From assembly GCA_044228285.1 (NCBI GenBank), contig JBGAVD010000001.1, positions 620,001-684,000 on the forward strand: a DNA stretch of 64,000 nucleotides, read 5' to 3'. The DNA comes from JBBATK01 sp044228285 (GTDB lineage Bacteria > Bacteroidota > Ignavibacteria > Kapaibacteriales > NICIL-2). Positions 26,651 through 34,338 of this stretch are shown here, piece by piece. The position numbers and the translations under genes were made by a program. The notes below the pieces were generated by a model that was not told where the DNA came from, ran no database searches, and saw only the letters and a list, made by a program, of their open reading frames with translations. Positions within the stretch are counted from its first letter, which is position 1. Each line of letters starts with the position of its first letter.

Positions 26651-28003
26651 ATGCTCATCGTTCCGCGCTACATACTCCGTGCACACATTGCGCCCTTCCT
26701 CTTTGGAACATCTGTCGTGATGTTCCTTTTTCTTATGCAGTTCATTCTGAAGTATATCGATCAATTGGTCGGTAAAGGCTTAAGCACCTGGGTGATTATC
26801 CAATTGATAGGTTTGAACCTCTCATGGATGCTCGTTCTTGCCGTTCCCATGGGCGTTTTGTTTTCAACCCTCATGGCTTTTGGATCGATGTCCGCTGCTC
26901 ATGAAGTAACCATCTTCAAAGCAAGTGGAGCAGGTCTACTTCGTTTGATGATTCCTGTGGTTATCTGTGGTGCTGGACTAACATACTTCATGTATTGGTT
27001 CAACGATACAGTCTTGCCCGATTCAAATCACCGTGCCAAGATCATGATGTGGGACATCGAAAGGAAGAAGCCGACTTTTGATATTGAGGCAGGGCAGTTT
27101 AGCACCCAACTCGAAGGCTACACGATTCTCTCACGTGGAATTGACTCGGTGAGTGGGACCCTGTTAGGTGTGACCATCTATGATCGGACCCAGGGCGGTC
27201 GCACGAATGTTGTTAGTTCGGACAGCGGAAGGATTCGCTTTACCTCAGATTTCAACCGAGTAGTCGTGCAGCTTGGTCAAGGAGAAATCCAACAGATATT
27301 TCAAGCGCAACCAGCGAACTACCGATACATCCACTTCGCATCACACCAGATCGTTATTCCGGCAAGTGGATTTAAGCTAGAACAATCCGGAGAGTCGATG
27401 TTTGCTCGCGGTGATAGGGAAATGTGCATCGCAGATATGCAGAAGATCGTTGATGATGCGGAAACGCAAAAAGCGAAAGCACAACATGGTGTTGACAGCC
27501 TTCTCACTCGGCATACAGCGTATCTGTTTGGGACAGAGATAGGCACAAGTACGGAAAGTGGGCTTCCAACAAGCGCGGAAGAGCGCGCGCAGGGCCGCTT
27601 GGCTATGCTCCGAAACCAGATTGAACCCTTAGCCTATCAATTGAGCGACAATGATCGACAGTCCAGAAAGTACTTGGTAGAAATTTATAAGAAGTACGCA
27701 ATCCCTTGCGCTTGCTTCGTGTTCCTCTTTGTTGGCTGTCCACTGGGTATTGTTACCAAAGGAGGGAACTTTGGTATCAGCGCGGCTATCTCCTTAGCCT
27801 TCTACGTTGTTTACTGGGCTTGCCTCATAGGAGGTGAGAAGTTGGCAGACCGCCAAATGAGCTCACCACTTGCTATGTGGCTCGCTAATGTTGTGATCGG
27901 CTCAATCGGTATCCTCCTCAGCCTGAAACTCAATAATGAATCTTTCGGCTTCAAATATCTGAGCCAGCGTATCTTTCGTCGCTCTACAACGAAGAGCGCT
28001 TAA
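26651..28003 (+). CDS. LptF/LptG family permease (LPS export)
   Basis: A 450-residue inner-membrane protein. LptF and LptG partner the LptB ATPase to pull lipopolysaccharide out of the inner membrane. The layout fits: membrane segments near residues 10-105 (starting IVPRYILRAHIAPFLFG, with VLAVPMGVLFSTLMAFG), a periplasmic beta-jellyroll domain from about 110 to 320 (PDSNHRAKIMMWDIERKKPTF, GQFSTQLEGYTILSRGID), and the last membrane segments from about 350 (CACFVFLFVGCPLGIV). Between them, residues 245-330 form a charged helical insert. Only one such gene is in the window, so F versus G cannot be decided. It is likely in an operon with the TPR gene. Confidence 0.9.
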   Translation: MLIVPRYILRAHIAPFLFGTSVVMFLFLMQFILKYIDQLVGKGLSTWVIIQLIGLNLSWMLVLAVPMGVLFSTLMAFGSMSAAHEVTIFKASGAGLLRLMIPVVICGAGLTYFMYWFNDTVLPDSNHRAKIMMWDIERKKPTFDIEAGQFSTQLEGYTILSRGIDSVSGTLLGVTIYDRTQGGRTNVVSSDSGRIRFTSDFNRVVVQLGQGEIQQIFQAQPANYRYIHFASHQIVIPASGFKLEQSGESMFARGDREMCIADMQKIVDDAETQKAKAQHGVDSLLTRHTAYLFGTEIGTSTESGLPTSAEERAQGRLAMLRNQIEPLAYQLSDNDRQSRKYLVEIYKKYAIPCACFVFLFVGCPLGIVTKGGNFGISAAISLAFYVVYWACLIGGEKLADRQMSSPLAMWLANVVIGSIGILLSLKLNNESFGFKYLSQRIFRRSTTKSA

Positions 28004-28094
28004 CGCTCAGCAGTCGTATAGTAAATGCAAAGGTGAATCGGATCGCTTTTTTACCACGGATGCACTCTTCTCACGATTCAGCCTTTCAAGAGCG

Positions 28095-28685
28095 TTACTC
28101 TATATAGTCTGCAATTTCTTGAGCGCTCTTCAAGTGAACAACAATCTGATCATCCACTAAGGTGTGTACTGCAGCTTTGCATCGATCAACCTTCAGTGAG
28201 TGATGCCATGCAAAATGCCATATATCGATTGGTGAAAGACTACACTCTAGGGCGAGAAGTTGTTCAACAGTAAGCTTCTGCTTCGCAATAAAACGCTCAC
28301 GTACTGCTTCAACGAAGTCCTGCGCATTGTCACCTTGAATGAGCGCAGGGACGAAGAAGTAGTTGTCGACAGACTCCAAATCACAAATTGGAAAACCACG
28401 TGAAGGATCCAGAAGTGCTGGTAGAAAGGCAAGTGAGACAACATAGGGCTCCTCGTCTGAACTCGCCCACAGGTCATTCCACACCGCCGCGTCGTTATCT
28501 AACAACCACTCGAAAAAGTCTTGCTCACGTTGTGGAAGCTTCATCAAACACTGCGCACCGAAGCGTGAAGCTATTCCCACGGCCATCTCGGTATCAAGTG
28601 ACTGAAAGAGCTCTGTTGGAAACTCTATAACGCTTCCACTTTGTATGTTATCACTACACCACTGATCGATTTGTTGCTTATCCAT
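28095..28685 (-). CDS. Hypothetical protein
   Basis: A 196-residue soluble, acidic protein without signal peptide or membrane segment. It is mixed helical (FFEWLLDNDAAVWNDLW, FVEAVRERFIAKQKLTVEQLLALE) with no family motif that I recognise. It is alone on the minus strand between lptF/G (convergent, 91 bp) and ugpC (254 bp, same strand). Codon use and hydrophobic spacing look like a real protein. The product is not assigned. Confidence 0.65.
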   Translation of the reverse strand: MDKQQIDQWCSDNIQSGSVIEFPTELFQSLDTEMAVGIASRFGAQCLMKLPQREQDFFEWLLDNDAAVWNDLWASSDEEPYVVSLAFLPALLDPSRGFPICDLESVDNYFFVPALIQGDNAQDFVEAVRERFIAKQKLTVEQLLALECSLSPIDIWHFAWHHSLKVDRCKAAVHTLVDDQIVVHLKSAQEIADYIE

Positions 28686-28907
28686 GATTGTCTGAAATGT
28701 GTAATTCTCAAATGAATGTTACGAACTTCACTTAAACTCGAAAGTGCGCAGGACTTGCGCCCATATACCGTGCGGACAGCTACTTCGATAGTCAGCCACA
28801 CCGATTTTGAGCACACATCAAAAGTGACTCAGGCATTGTTAGCATAAGATTTCTTGCCGACTGCATGGCTGAGCCTTCTGGTGGTCCGGACTGCTTGTAC
28901 GAGCTAC

Positions 28908-28927
28908 GCTCAGCCGAAAGGCTGAGC
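28908..28927. other. GAAA-capped hairpin after ugpC
   Basis: GCTCAGCC-GAAA-GGCTGAGC is a perfect 8-bp stem with a GNRA tetraloop (plus-strand reading), 12 bp past the ugpC stop. There is no T-run on the minus strand, so it is not a classical intrinsic terminator; it may be a 3' boundary element. Confidence 0.45.
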
Positions 28928-28939
28928 ATTGCCAAGAGA

Positions 28940-30025
28940 CTACAGGCGTATGCCATCAGCATCAAAGAGGAACACCGCTGCGGGATTAATACGAAAGCCT
29001 TGAGCTGTGCTTGGGTGCTGACGATAGCTGCTCAGGGATCGAGAGCAGTGAAGCTGTGTTCCTATACGGAAGTAGAGCAACGACTCATGTCCGACATACT
29101 CAACAACCTCAACTAGTGCTTCAAACTGAGCATTCGCTTCCTCTGCGGGAATGATGTCTTCCGATCGCAAACCAACTTTCACAGGTCTTTGAAGGTTCTT
29201 TACACCACTCCGGAACTGCTTTTCCTGCACAGGAAACTTGAGAAGGCCCAGGTTGTCAATAAAGTGCAGACCATTCTCCATCACCAATTGACCTTGAAAA
29301 AAGTTCATTCCTGGACTTCCCAGAAAGGATGCGACGAAGTCGTTATCAGGGTTGGAGTAAAGTTCCTGTGGACGTCCCACTTGCATGAGTTCGCCATGAC
29401 GGAGAACAGCGATGCGTTGCCCCATAGTCATCGCCTCAACATGATCATGCGTAACATAGACGGAGGTTGTACCCAAACGCTTTTGAAGCTGTGTGAGCTC
29501 AGCACGCATTTCTATGCGTAATCGAGCATCAAGATTTGATAGAGGCTCGTCGAAAAGGAAAACGCGTGGTTGACGAACGATGGCTCGTCCGAGAGCTACT
29601 CGTTGGCGTTGTCCACCGCTTAATTGTTTGGGAAGTCTCTCGAGCAGCACAGTAATCGATAACATCTCGGCCACTTCATGTACTCGCGCACGGATTCGCT
29701 CAGTTGACTCCTTATGTACGCGAAGAGGAAACGCGAGGTTCTCGAACACGGTCATATGTGGATAGAGCGCATAGTTCTGGAAGACCATGCCGATGTCGCG
29801 ATTGCGCGCTTCCACCTCGTTCATGCGCTGTTCGTCGAAACGCAATTCTCCCTCACTAATGTCTTCTAAACCAGCAATCATGCGCAAGACCGTGCTCTTG
29901 CCGCAGCCACTGGGACCAACAAGCACAAGGAACTCCGACGGGGGGATGTCCAAACAAAGATCCCGCACCGCCACTGTTTCTGAGTCGTAGTTCTTCTGGA
30001 TGTGGTCGAGACGTATTCTGGTCAT
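28940..30025 (-). CDS. ugpC: ABC transporter ATP-binding protein, UgpC/MalK/MsmX type
   Basis: A 361-residue ATPase that powers sugar or polyol importers of the CUT1 class. Complete motifs: Walker A GPSGCGKST (37-45), Q-loop in VFQNYALYPHMTV (82 onward), signature LSGGQ (135-139), Walker B FLFDE (156-160) with a D-loop, and the H-switch H193. The C-terminal 120 residues form the OB/TOBE regulatory domain (KVGLRSEDIIPAEE). No permease or binding protein is nearby, so it may serve importers encoded elsewhere, as MsmX does. Its start overlaps the hrcA stop by 4 bp (ATGA), which suggests co-translation with hrcA. Confidence 0.9.
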   Translation of the reverse strand: MTRIRLDHIQKNYDSETVAVRDLCLDIPPSEFLVLVGPSGCGKSTVLRMIAGLEDISEGELRFDEQRMNEVEARNRDIGMVFQNYALYPHMTVFENLAFPLRVHKESTERIRARVHEVAEMLSITVLLERLPKQLSGGQRQRVALGRAIVRQPRVFLFDEPLSNLDARLRIEMRAELTQLQKRLGTTSVYVTHDHVEAMTMGQRIAVLRHGELMQVGRPQELYSNPDNDFVASFLGSPGMNFFQGQLVMENGLHFIDNLGLLKFPVQEKQFRSGVKNLQRPVKVGLRSEDIIPAEEANAQFEALVEVVEYVGHESLLYFRIGTQLHCSRSLSSYRQHPSTAQGFRINPAAVFLFDADGIRL

Positions 30026-31131
30026 GAGCTGGTATCATTGGAGTGAACTTGCGTCATCATCGATGCAACAGATCCAACCAACGAGATGAGTTTTGAATAC
30101 TGCATGCGTTTCGGTCCAATCAGTCCAACAGAGTAGGTAGCTGCGCCAATGCGGTACTGCGCACTAACGAAACTAAAGTCTGTAAGCAAATCGCTCTGTG
30201 TTTCTGCACCTATCATGACCTGCACACCGGCTGCATCTGGATCCTGCTGAGTTCGCTCAAGCAAGTGCACAATCACATCTTCGTTCTCAATCAACTCAAC
30301 AACGCCGCGTAATCTATCGGGTGAATCAAACTCCGGTTGATGCACAAGATTCTGCGCACCGGCTAGATGCAAACGGTCTGAACCATCGCTGAGCAGACGA
30401 TCCATGGAGTCGATAAACAGACGCACCACGGGGTGTCCGCCGTGATCAACCATCATCGATGAAAAATGATCGCGTACATAACGTAAGGAACGTCCGCTGA
30501 CGCGTTCGTTCATGAGCCTAGACAAACTCTCGAGTTCGGTAGACAACACCGTACTCTCAGTTTCGAGCGTAAGGGTGCGAACAACGTCAGAGTCAAATGC
30601 AACCACAACGAGAAGACGAATCGACGACAAAGCGATCAATTGGATTTGCCGAATCACCAAATCCGAAACAGTCGGGATCTGGACCACTCCTAGTAGCTGC
30701 GATAGCAAACCCAATATTCTTGAAGCATCGCGATGCACGGTTTCGGAGCTAGAGTGCAAGATGCTTTGCTTCAGAGAGTGTTGCTCAGATTCTGACAAAG
30801 CGTCTACCATCATAAGTGAATCGACGTAGGTTCTGTAGCCTTTGTCGGTTGGAATGCGTCCTGCAGACGTGTGCGGGTGTGTGACATAGCCCATGTCCTC
30901 AAGCTTTGCCATGACGTGACGAATCGTTGCCGACGACACTTTCATGTCGGCCTCTATCTGCTTCAGCAAGGTCTGCGAGCCAATAGGGCTTGCCGATAAC
31001 ACATAGCTTTGCACAATAGCTCTGAGGATAAACTCTTCGCGTTCACTCAACTCAGGGCGCGCAGATGTACCCAGCACGTCAATACGTGCGGGGACAATGG
31101 GACGCCGTCCGGGACGAGAGAAACTATCCAT
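30022..31131 (-). CDS. hrcA: Heat-inducible transcription repressor HrcA
   Basis: A 369-residue repressor of chaperone genes that binds CIRCE operators. An N-terminal winged helix is seen at about residues 28-100 (LSEREEFILRAIVQSYV, SPIGSQTLLKQ, VSSATIRHVMAKLEDMGYVTHPHTSAGRIPT), with the SATIR and HTSAGRIPTD blocks diagnostic. The GAF-like dimer domain follows, ending with YSVGLIGPKRMQYSKLISLV, the family's final block. No grpE, dnaK or dnaJ lies beside it and no CIRCE inverted repeat was found in its own upstream region. It is the first gene of a two-gene unit with ugpC. Confidence 0.95.
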   Translation of the reverse strand: MDSFSRPGRRPIVPARIDVLGTSARPELSEREEFILRAIVQSYVLSASPIGSQTLLKQIEADMKVSSATIRHVMAKLEDMGYVTHPHTSAGRIPTDKGYRTYVDSLMMVDALSESEQHSLKQSILHSSSETVHRDASRILGLLSQLLGVVQIPTVSDLVIRQIQLIALSSIRLLVVVAFDSDVVRTLTLETESTVLSTELESLSRLMNERVSGRSLRYVRDHFSSMMVDHGGHPVVRLFIDSMDRLLSDGSDRLHLAGAQNLVHQPEFDSPDRLRGVVELIENEDVIVHLLERTQQDPDAAGVQVMIGAETQSDLLTDFSFVSAQYRIGAATYSVGLIGPKRMQYSKLISLVGSVASMMTQVHSNDTSS

Positions 31132-31185
31132 GTGTGCTCTGTATCATTGTTCTTTGGCTATGCATAGAAAGCACAGTAAACTCCC

Positions 31186-33756
31186 TTACAAAACCGATGC
31201 AAAGAAGTACTTCAGATATGGAAAAAACGAATAGGTGGAATTATAACCCAGACCAATACTAATGCCCAATCCACCAAGTACAACAAGCGCAATTCCATAC
31301 ACTGGGAGCGGGTTGACATCGAACACCACCGACGTTGCGCGCAGAATGCGCGCAATGATCCACAGCAGAACACCGAGCGCAAGTATGAGCCACAGGAGCA
31401 CAGAACTGAAGTCAAGTGCGCGATAGAGAATAGTGGCAAAAGGTAAAAACAAAATCACAGGAATCGTACACCAAACAGTGATGATGTAAGTGTCACTGAG
31501 AAATATACGTCCGCGAACAAAGACCGATAGTAAGCGAAGGAAGAGAGAGACGATGAGCATGATCGTCATCGAGAGCAGACTGAAAGCGAGGATGCAGAGA
31601 TCCGGACTCCATGCTAAGCGACTCAAAATGGTTTTGATCCACTCTTGAGGAAACACAATCATCAGTAAGTACTCGGCCTCTGTACTCATGCGCGCGTGAT
31701 AGAGCAACGTGGTGCAGAGGATCGCAACGGTGATTGAGATGACTGCGGCTAAGGTAATAGTCTGTGAGAGTGACAAGATTCGCTGATCTCGGATGTCAGC
31801 ATAGAAGTTATAGGGGTGCAACAGAGAGCGCATCACATATTCACGGAATCTTCTGGAGCGATTCGTCATGAAGATCATGATCAAAATCAATCCTACACCA
31901 CCAAAAATGAAAATGCTGGGATTAGATTCGTTGTAGGTTCCAGCTTGCAAAGTCGGGTCTTTCTCTTCATTCAGCCACGCCTTATACATCGCAAATGCAG
32001 TGCGAGGGTCACGGTTCAGATTGCAGATGCCCGAGTAGCACATATCGTCACCGGCGGTATTCGTCAACATGGTCGAGTGGTTCAGTTGGAAGTCAGTCAA
32101 TGACCACAACATGCTTCCACCGCACTGGGCAGCTTTCAAAGCACGATAACAGGTGAGTATATACCGAGCCTGTGCTTCCTCCGAAATTGGGTCAGCATAG
32201 CCATTGCGATTATCCGGTTGAAGTGGTTTACCAAAGCTCAAAGCATATGGTCTGTTGCCTTCTTTAGCCAAACGAGCAACTTCATTTTGAATACTCTCTT
32301 GCGATTCCCCGAAGCGATCTGCATTGTAGATCAGCAGATCTATGTTGTCGGAGATGACACTGCGTGAACGGAATCGAATGCTTTGACCGACAGGATGCGA
32401 AGAGTTTGCATGAAAGACTGCCGAGATCGCTTTGAGGTATTCGTAACTGCTTTGTTTGTCTTGCTGCAAGCCGGTAGCAACATTCCAAAAAGCTAAACAG
32501 GCATAGCGTTCATAACCTGCAATCATAAACTCTGCTATGTTCTGATAGCGCGCTCGAACTTCATCAGTACCCAATACTGAACCTGGAATCTCGTAAGCTG
32601 GCATGTCTACAATGACCAGGATTCCGTTTTGCGCGCACAGATTCATGAAGTATGGATGCGGCGCATAGAACAGCATGTGCACGCAATTCACTCCAAGGGT
32701 TTTTAGCAATTGCACGTCTCTATCAAACTGATCAGCAGAGACTGTAGCACCAAGCTCAGATACTTCTTCAACATAGTCGACAGACTTCACAAAGAAGGGA
32801 GTCTGATTCAAGCTGAGAAGTGATTGGTTTGCCATGGAACCAGGCTCAACCGTGCACATACCGATAGGTACGCTGTAGTCGTCAATCGTGCCGGCGCTGT
32901 TGCTAATGCGTAGGACCAGAGTGTAGAGCGAGGGATTTGCTGGACTCCACAGCTCCGGGTTCGATACATGCATATCGAACTTTAGGTCAACTTTCCGGCT
33001 GCCTGCAATGCGCAATTGTTGGGTTGAGCTTGCCACCAGTGCGCCATCACCTGGATGATGAAGCTCGGCATTGAGAGTACAGCTGAGTTCGGTGAGTGGC
33101 GAGTGCTGCGTACTGTCGAACATCTTATCGAGTGCGGCGGTTTGCAAAACCGTGTGCACATTCAAGTTCGCTCCATCACCTTGGAACTGTACGCGCGTAC
33201 GGATATCGCCGACAGATACTTGGGGCAACCCAACGAGAAAAATCTCGCGAAGCACACCAGTAAACACTCGCTGTCCAAAGAGTTGTTGTCGCCGAGTTCG
33301 CAATGCATTGTCGGAGGCAGGGAACACCACGAGCTCTAAGGTATTGTTACCTGCCTTCAAGTAGCGTTCAGGTATTTGCGCCATGAGTGGCGTCATTCCG
33401 CCAAAAAACTTTCCGACATATTGTCCATTGATGCTCATCTCCGCTGCATCAGCCAAGCCAAGGAAATACACGTTCCAAACGTAGCGCTTGATCATAGAAG
33501 CATCAATGCTGATCTGCTTGCGATAGCTGATGCGACCATTGTAGTGCTCACTTCGAGGAAGTGTGGTCTGCGCCCACTCTGAACCATCAACCGAACGCTC
33601 CCAGGCACCTGCAAGTGAACTCACAAATCTGGTGCTCGATGGAACGAGTTGCTTCCATTGATCCTGTGTAAAGGGCTTATACTCTGCTGCGCTGCATCGA
33701 ATCAAAGCAGTCAACAATAGTACAAGCACGGAAAAAGCGGTAGAGAGAACTCTCAT
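31186..33756 (-). CDS. GH2-like protein with C-terminal membrane domain, probably catalytically dead
   Basis: An 856-residue protein. A signal peptide (VLVLLLTALIRCSAA) precedes a GH2 sugar-binding domain (GAWERSVDGSEWAQTTLPR, VYFLGLADAAEMSINGQYVG), an Ig-like domain and a TIM-barrel region (about residues 310-590) most like beta-glucuronidases: KTLGVNCVHMLFYAPHP, GILVIVDMPAYEIPG, GSMLWSLTDFQ. The acid/base site that normally reads W-[SN]-x-x-N-E reads WNVATG here. The nucleophile site ([ST]-E-[FY]-G) reads ALSFGKP. Both catalytic Glu seem absent. After residue 625 there are about six membrane segments to the C-terminus, an unusual fusion. A lectin-like sensor or envelope assembly role is possible; this is inference. 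Confidence 0.75.
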   Translation of the reverse strand: MRVLSTAFSVLVLLLTALIRCSAAEYKPFTQDQWKQLVPSSTRFVSSLAGAWERSVDGSEWAQTTLPRSEHYNGRISYRKQISIDASMIKRYVWNVYFLGLADAAEMSINGQYVGKFFGGMTPLMAQIPERYLKAGNNTLELVVFPASDNALRTRRQQLFGQRVFTGVLREIFLVGLPQVSVGDIRTRVQFQGDGANLNVHTVLQTAALDKMFDSTQHSPLTELSCTLNAELHHPGDGALVASSTQQLRIAGSRKVDLKFDMHVSNPELWSPANPSLYTLVLRISNSAGTIDDYSVPIGMCTVEPGSMANQSLLSLNQTPFFVKSVDYVEEVSELGATVSADQFDRDVQLLKTLGVNCVHMLFYAPHPYFMNLCAQNGILVIVDMPAYEIPGSVLGTDEVRARYQNIAEFMIAGYERYACLAFWNVATGLQQDKQSSYEYLKAISAVFHANSSHPVGQSIRFRSRSVISDNIDLLIYNADRFGESQESIQNEVARLAKEGNRPYALSFGKPLQPDNRNGYADPISEEAQARYILTCYRALKAAQCGGSMLWSLTDFQLNHSTMLTNTAGDDMCYSGICNLNRDPRTAFAMYKAWLNEEKDPTLQAGTYNESNPSIFIFGGVGLILIMIFMTNRSRRFREYVMRSLLHPYNFYADIRDQRILSLSQTITLAAVISITVAILCTTLLYHARMSTEAEYLLMIVFPQEWIKTILSRLAWSPDLCILAFSLLSMTIMLIVSLFLRLLSVFVRGRIFLSDTYIITVWCTIPVILFLPFATILYRALDFSSVLLWLILALGVLLWIIARILRATSVVFDVNPLPVYGIALVVLGGLGISIGLGYNSTYSFFPYLKYFFASVL

Positions 33757-33798
33757 AGCAGCTGAAATTGGTCACAAAGATTGCGGGTGCCGCAATGA

Positions 33799-33999
33799 CT
33801 AAGAACGCAAAAATACTCTGTACTGGGCTTCTGTGAGAGTTCCTTTGGCCTTTTTTAAAAGGAAAGCAGGAATCTCTTTCCTATGGCTTCGCTTTCGCTC
33901 CGCCAGGTGCTGCTTTGCCTGAACTTCTTTGAGCAACTTATCGATGGAAAAGTGAGGAATTGAGGCTGAATTCTCAGAAGAGAGTCTAATGTCGGTCAA
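33799..33999 (-). CDS. Small hypothetical protein (doubtful)
   Basis: A 66-residue frame with a TTG start at 33999 and no internal Met, 42 bp upstream of the GH2-like gene on the same strand. The sequence is charged and helical (IDKLLKEVQAKQHLAERKR, LLKKAKGTLTEAQYRVFL) and protein-like. The lack of an ATG and of any ribosome site makes it uncertain. Function unknown. Confidence 0.3.
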   Translation of the reverse strand: MTDIRLSSENSASIPHFSIDKLLKEVQAKQHLAERKRSHRKEIPAFLLKKAKGTLTEAQYRVFLRS

Positions 34000-34338
34000 G
34001 AAGTGTGTGTAGTGCCTCTTTTCGGAAAGGAGCTCAAAATATAGACTATAGTGCGAGGTCGTGTGTCGGTTATCAGGATTTCAGCTACATGTACCTCCTG
34101 ACCCGCTGTCCAGAACCAAAGCACTTTGCGTATCTGAAAGCAGGCCGTGTACGAACTTTGATCCTGTGGGTCGGGACCAGTATACTCTGTGTGCGCTTGA
34201 AGGGGCGATCATTAGCTGGCATGGTAGTGAGAACTTTCGATGGAGGGGGATTTGGTTTTGCCAGGACTAAGCTGGAGGGCGAAGCGACTTGTGTAAAATG
34301 TGAGTTCTGCGTAATTAGGGACGAATAACACGACGATC
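34000..34338. other. Gap upstream of the sialidase-like gene
   Basis: About 340 bp between divergent genes. A frame exists on the plus strand but its protein has an erratic Cys/Arg-rich composition and no family features. No hairpin, promoter consensus or repeat was recognised. Confidence 0.4.

Noticed and set aside
31132..31200. CIRCE operator upstream of hrcA
   Set aside because: Only a loose TGTGCT / AGCACA pair is present; the TTAGCACTC-N9-GAGTGCTAA form is absent.
34005..34328. 107-residue plus-strand frame
   Set aside because: Cys/Arg-rich, no ribosome site, no family pattern; likely chance.
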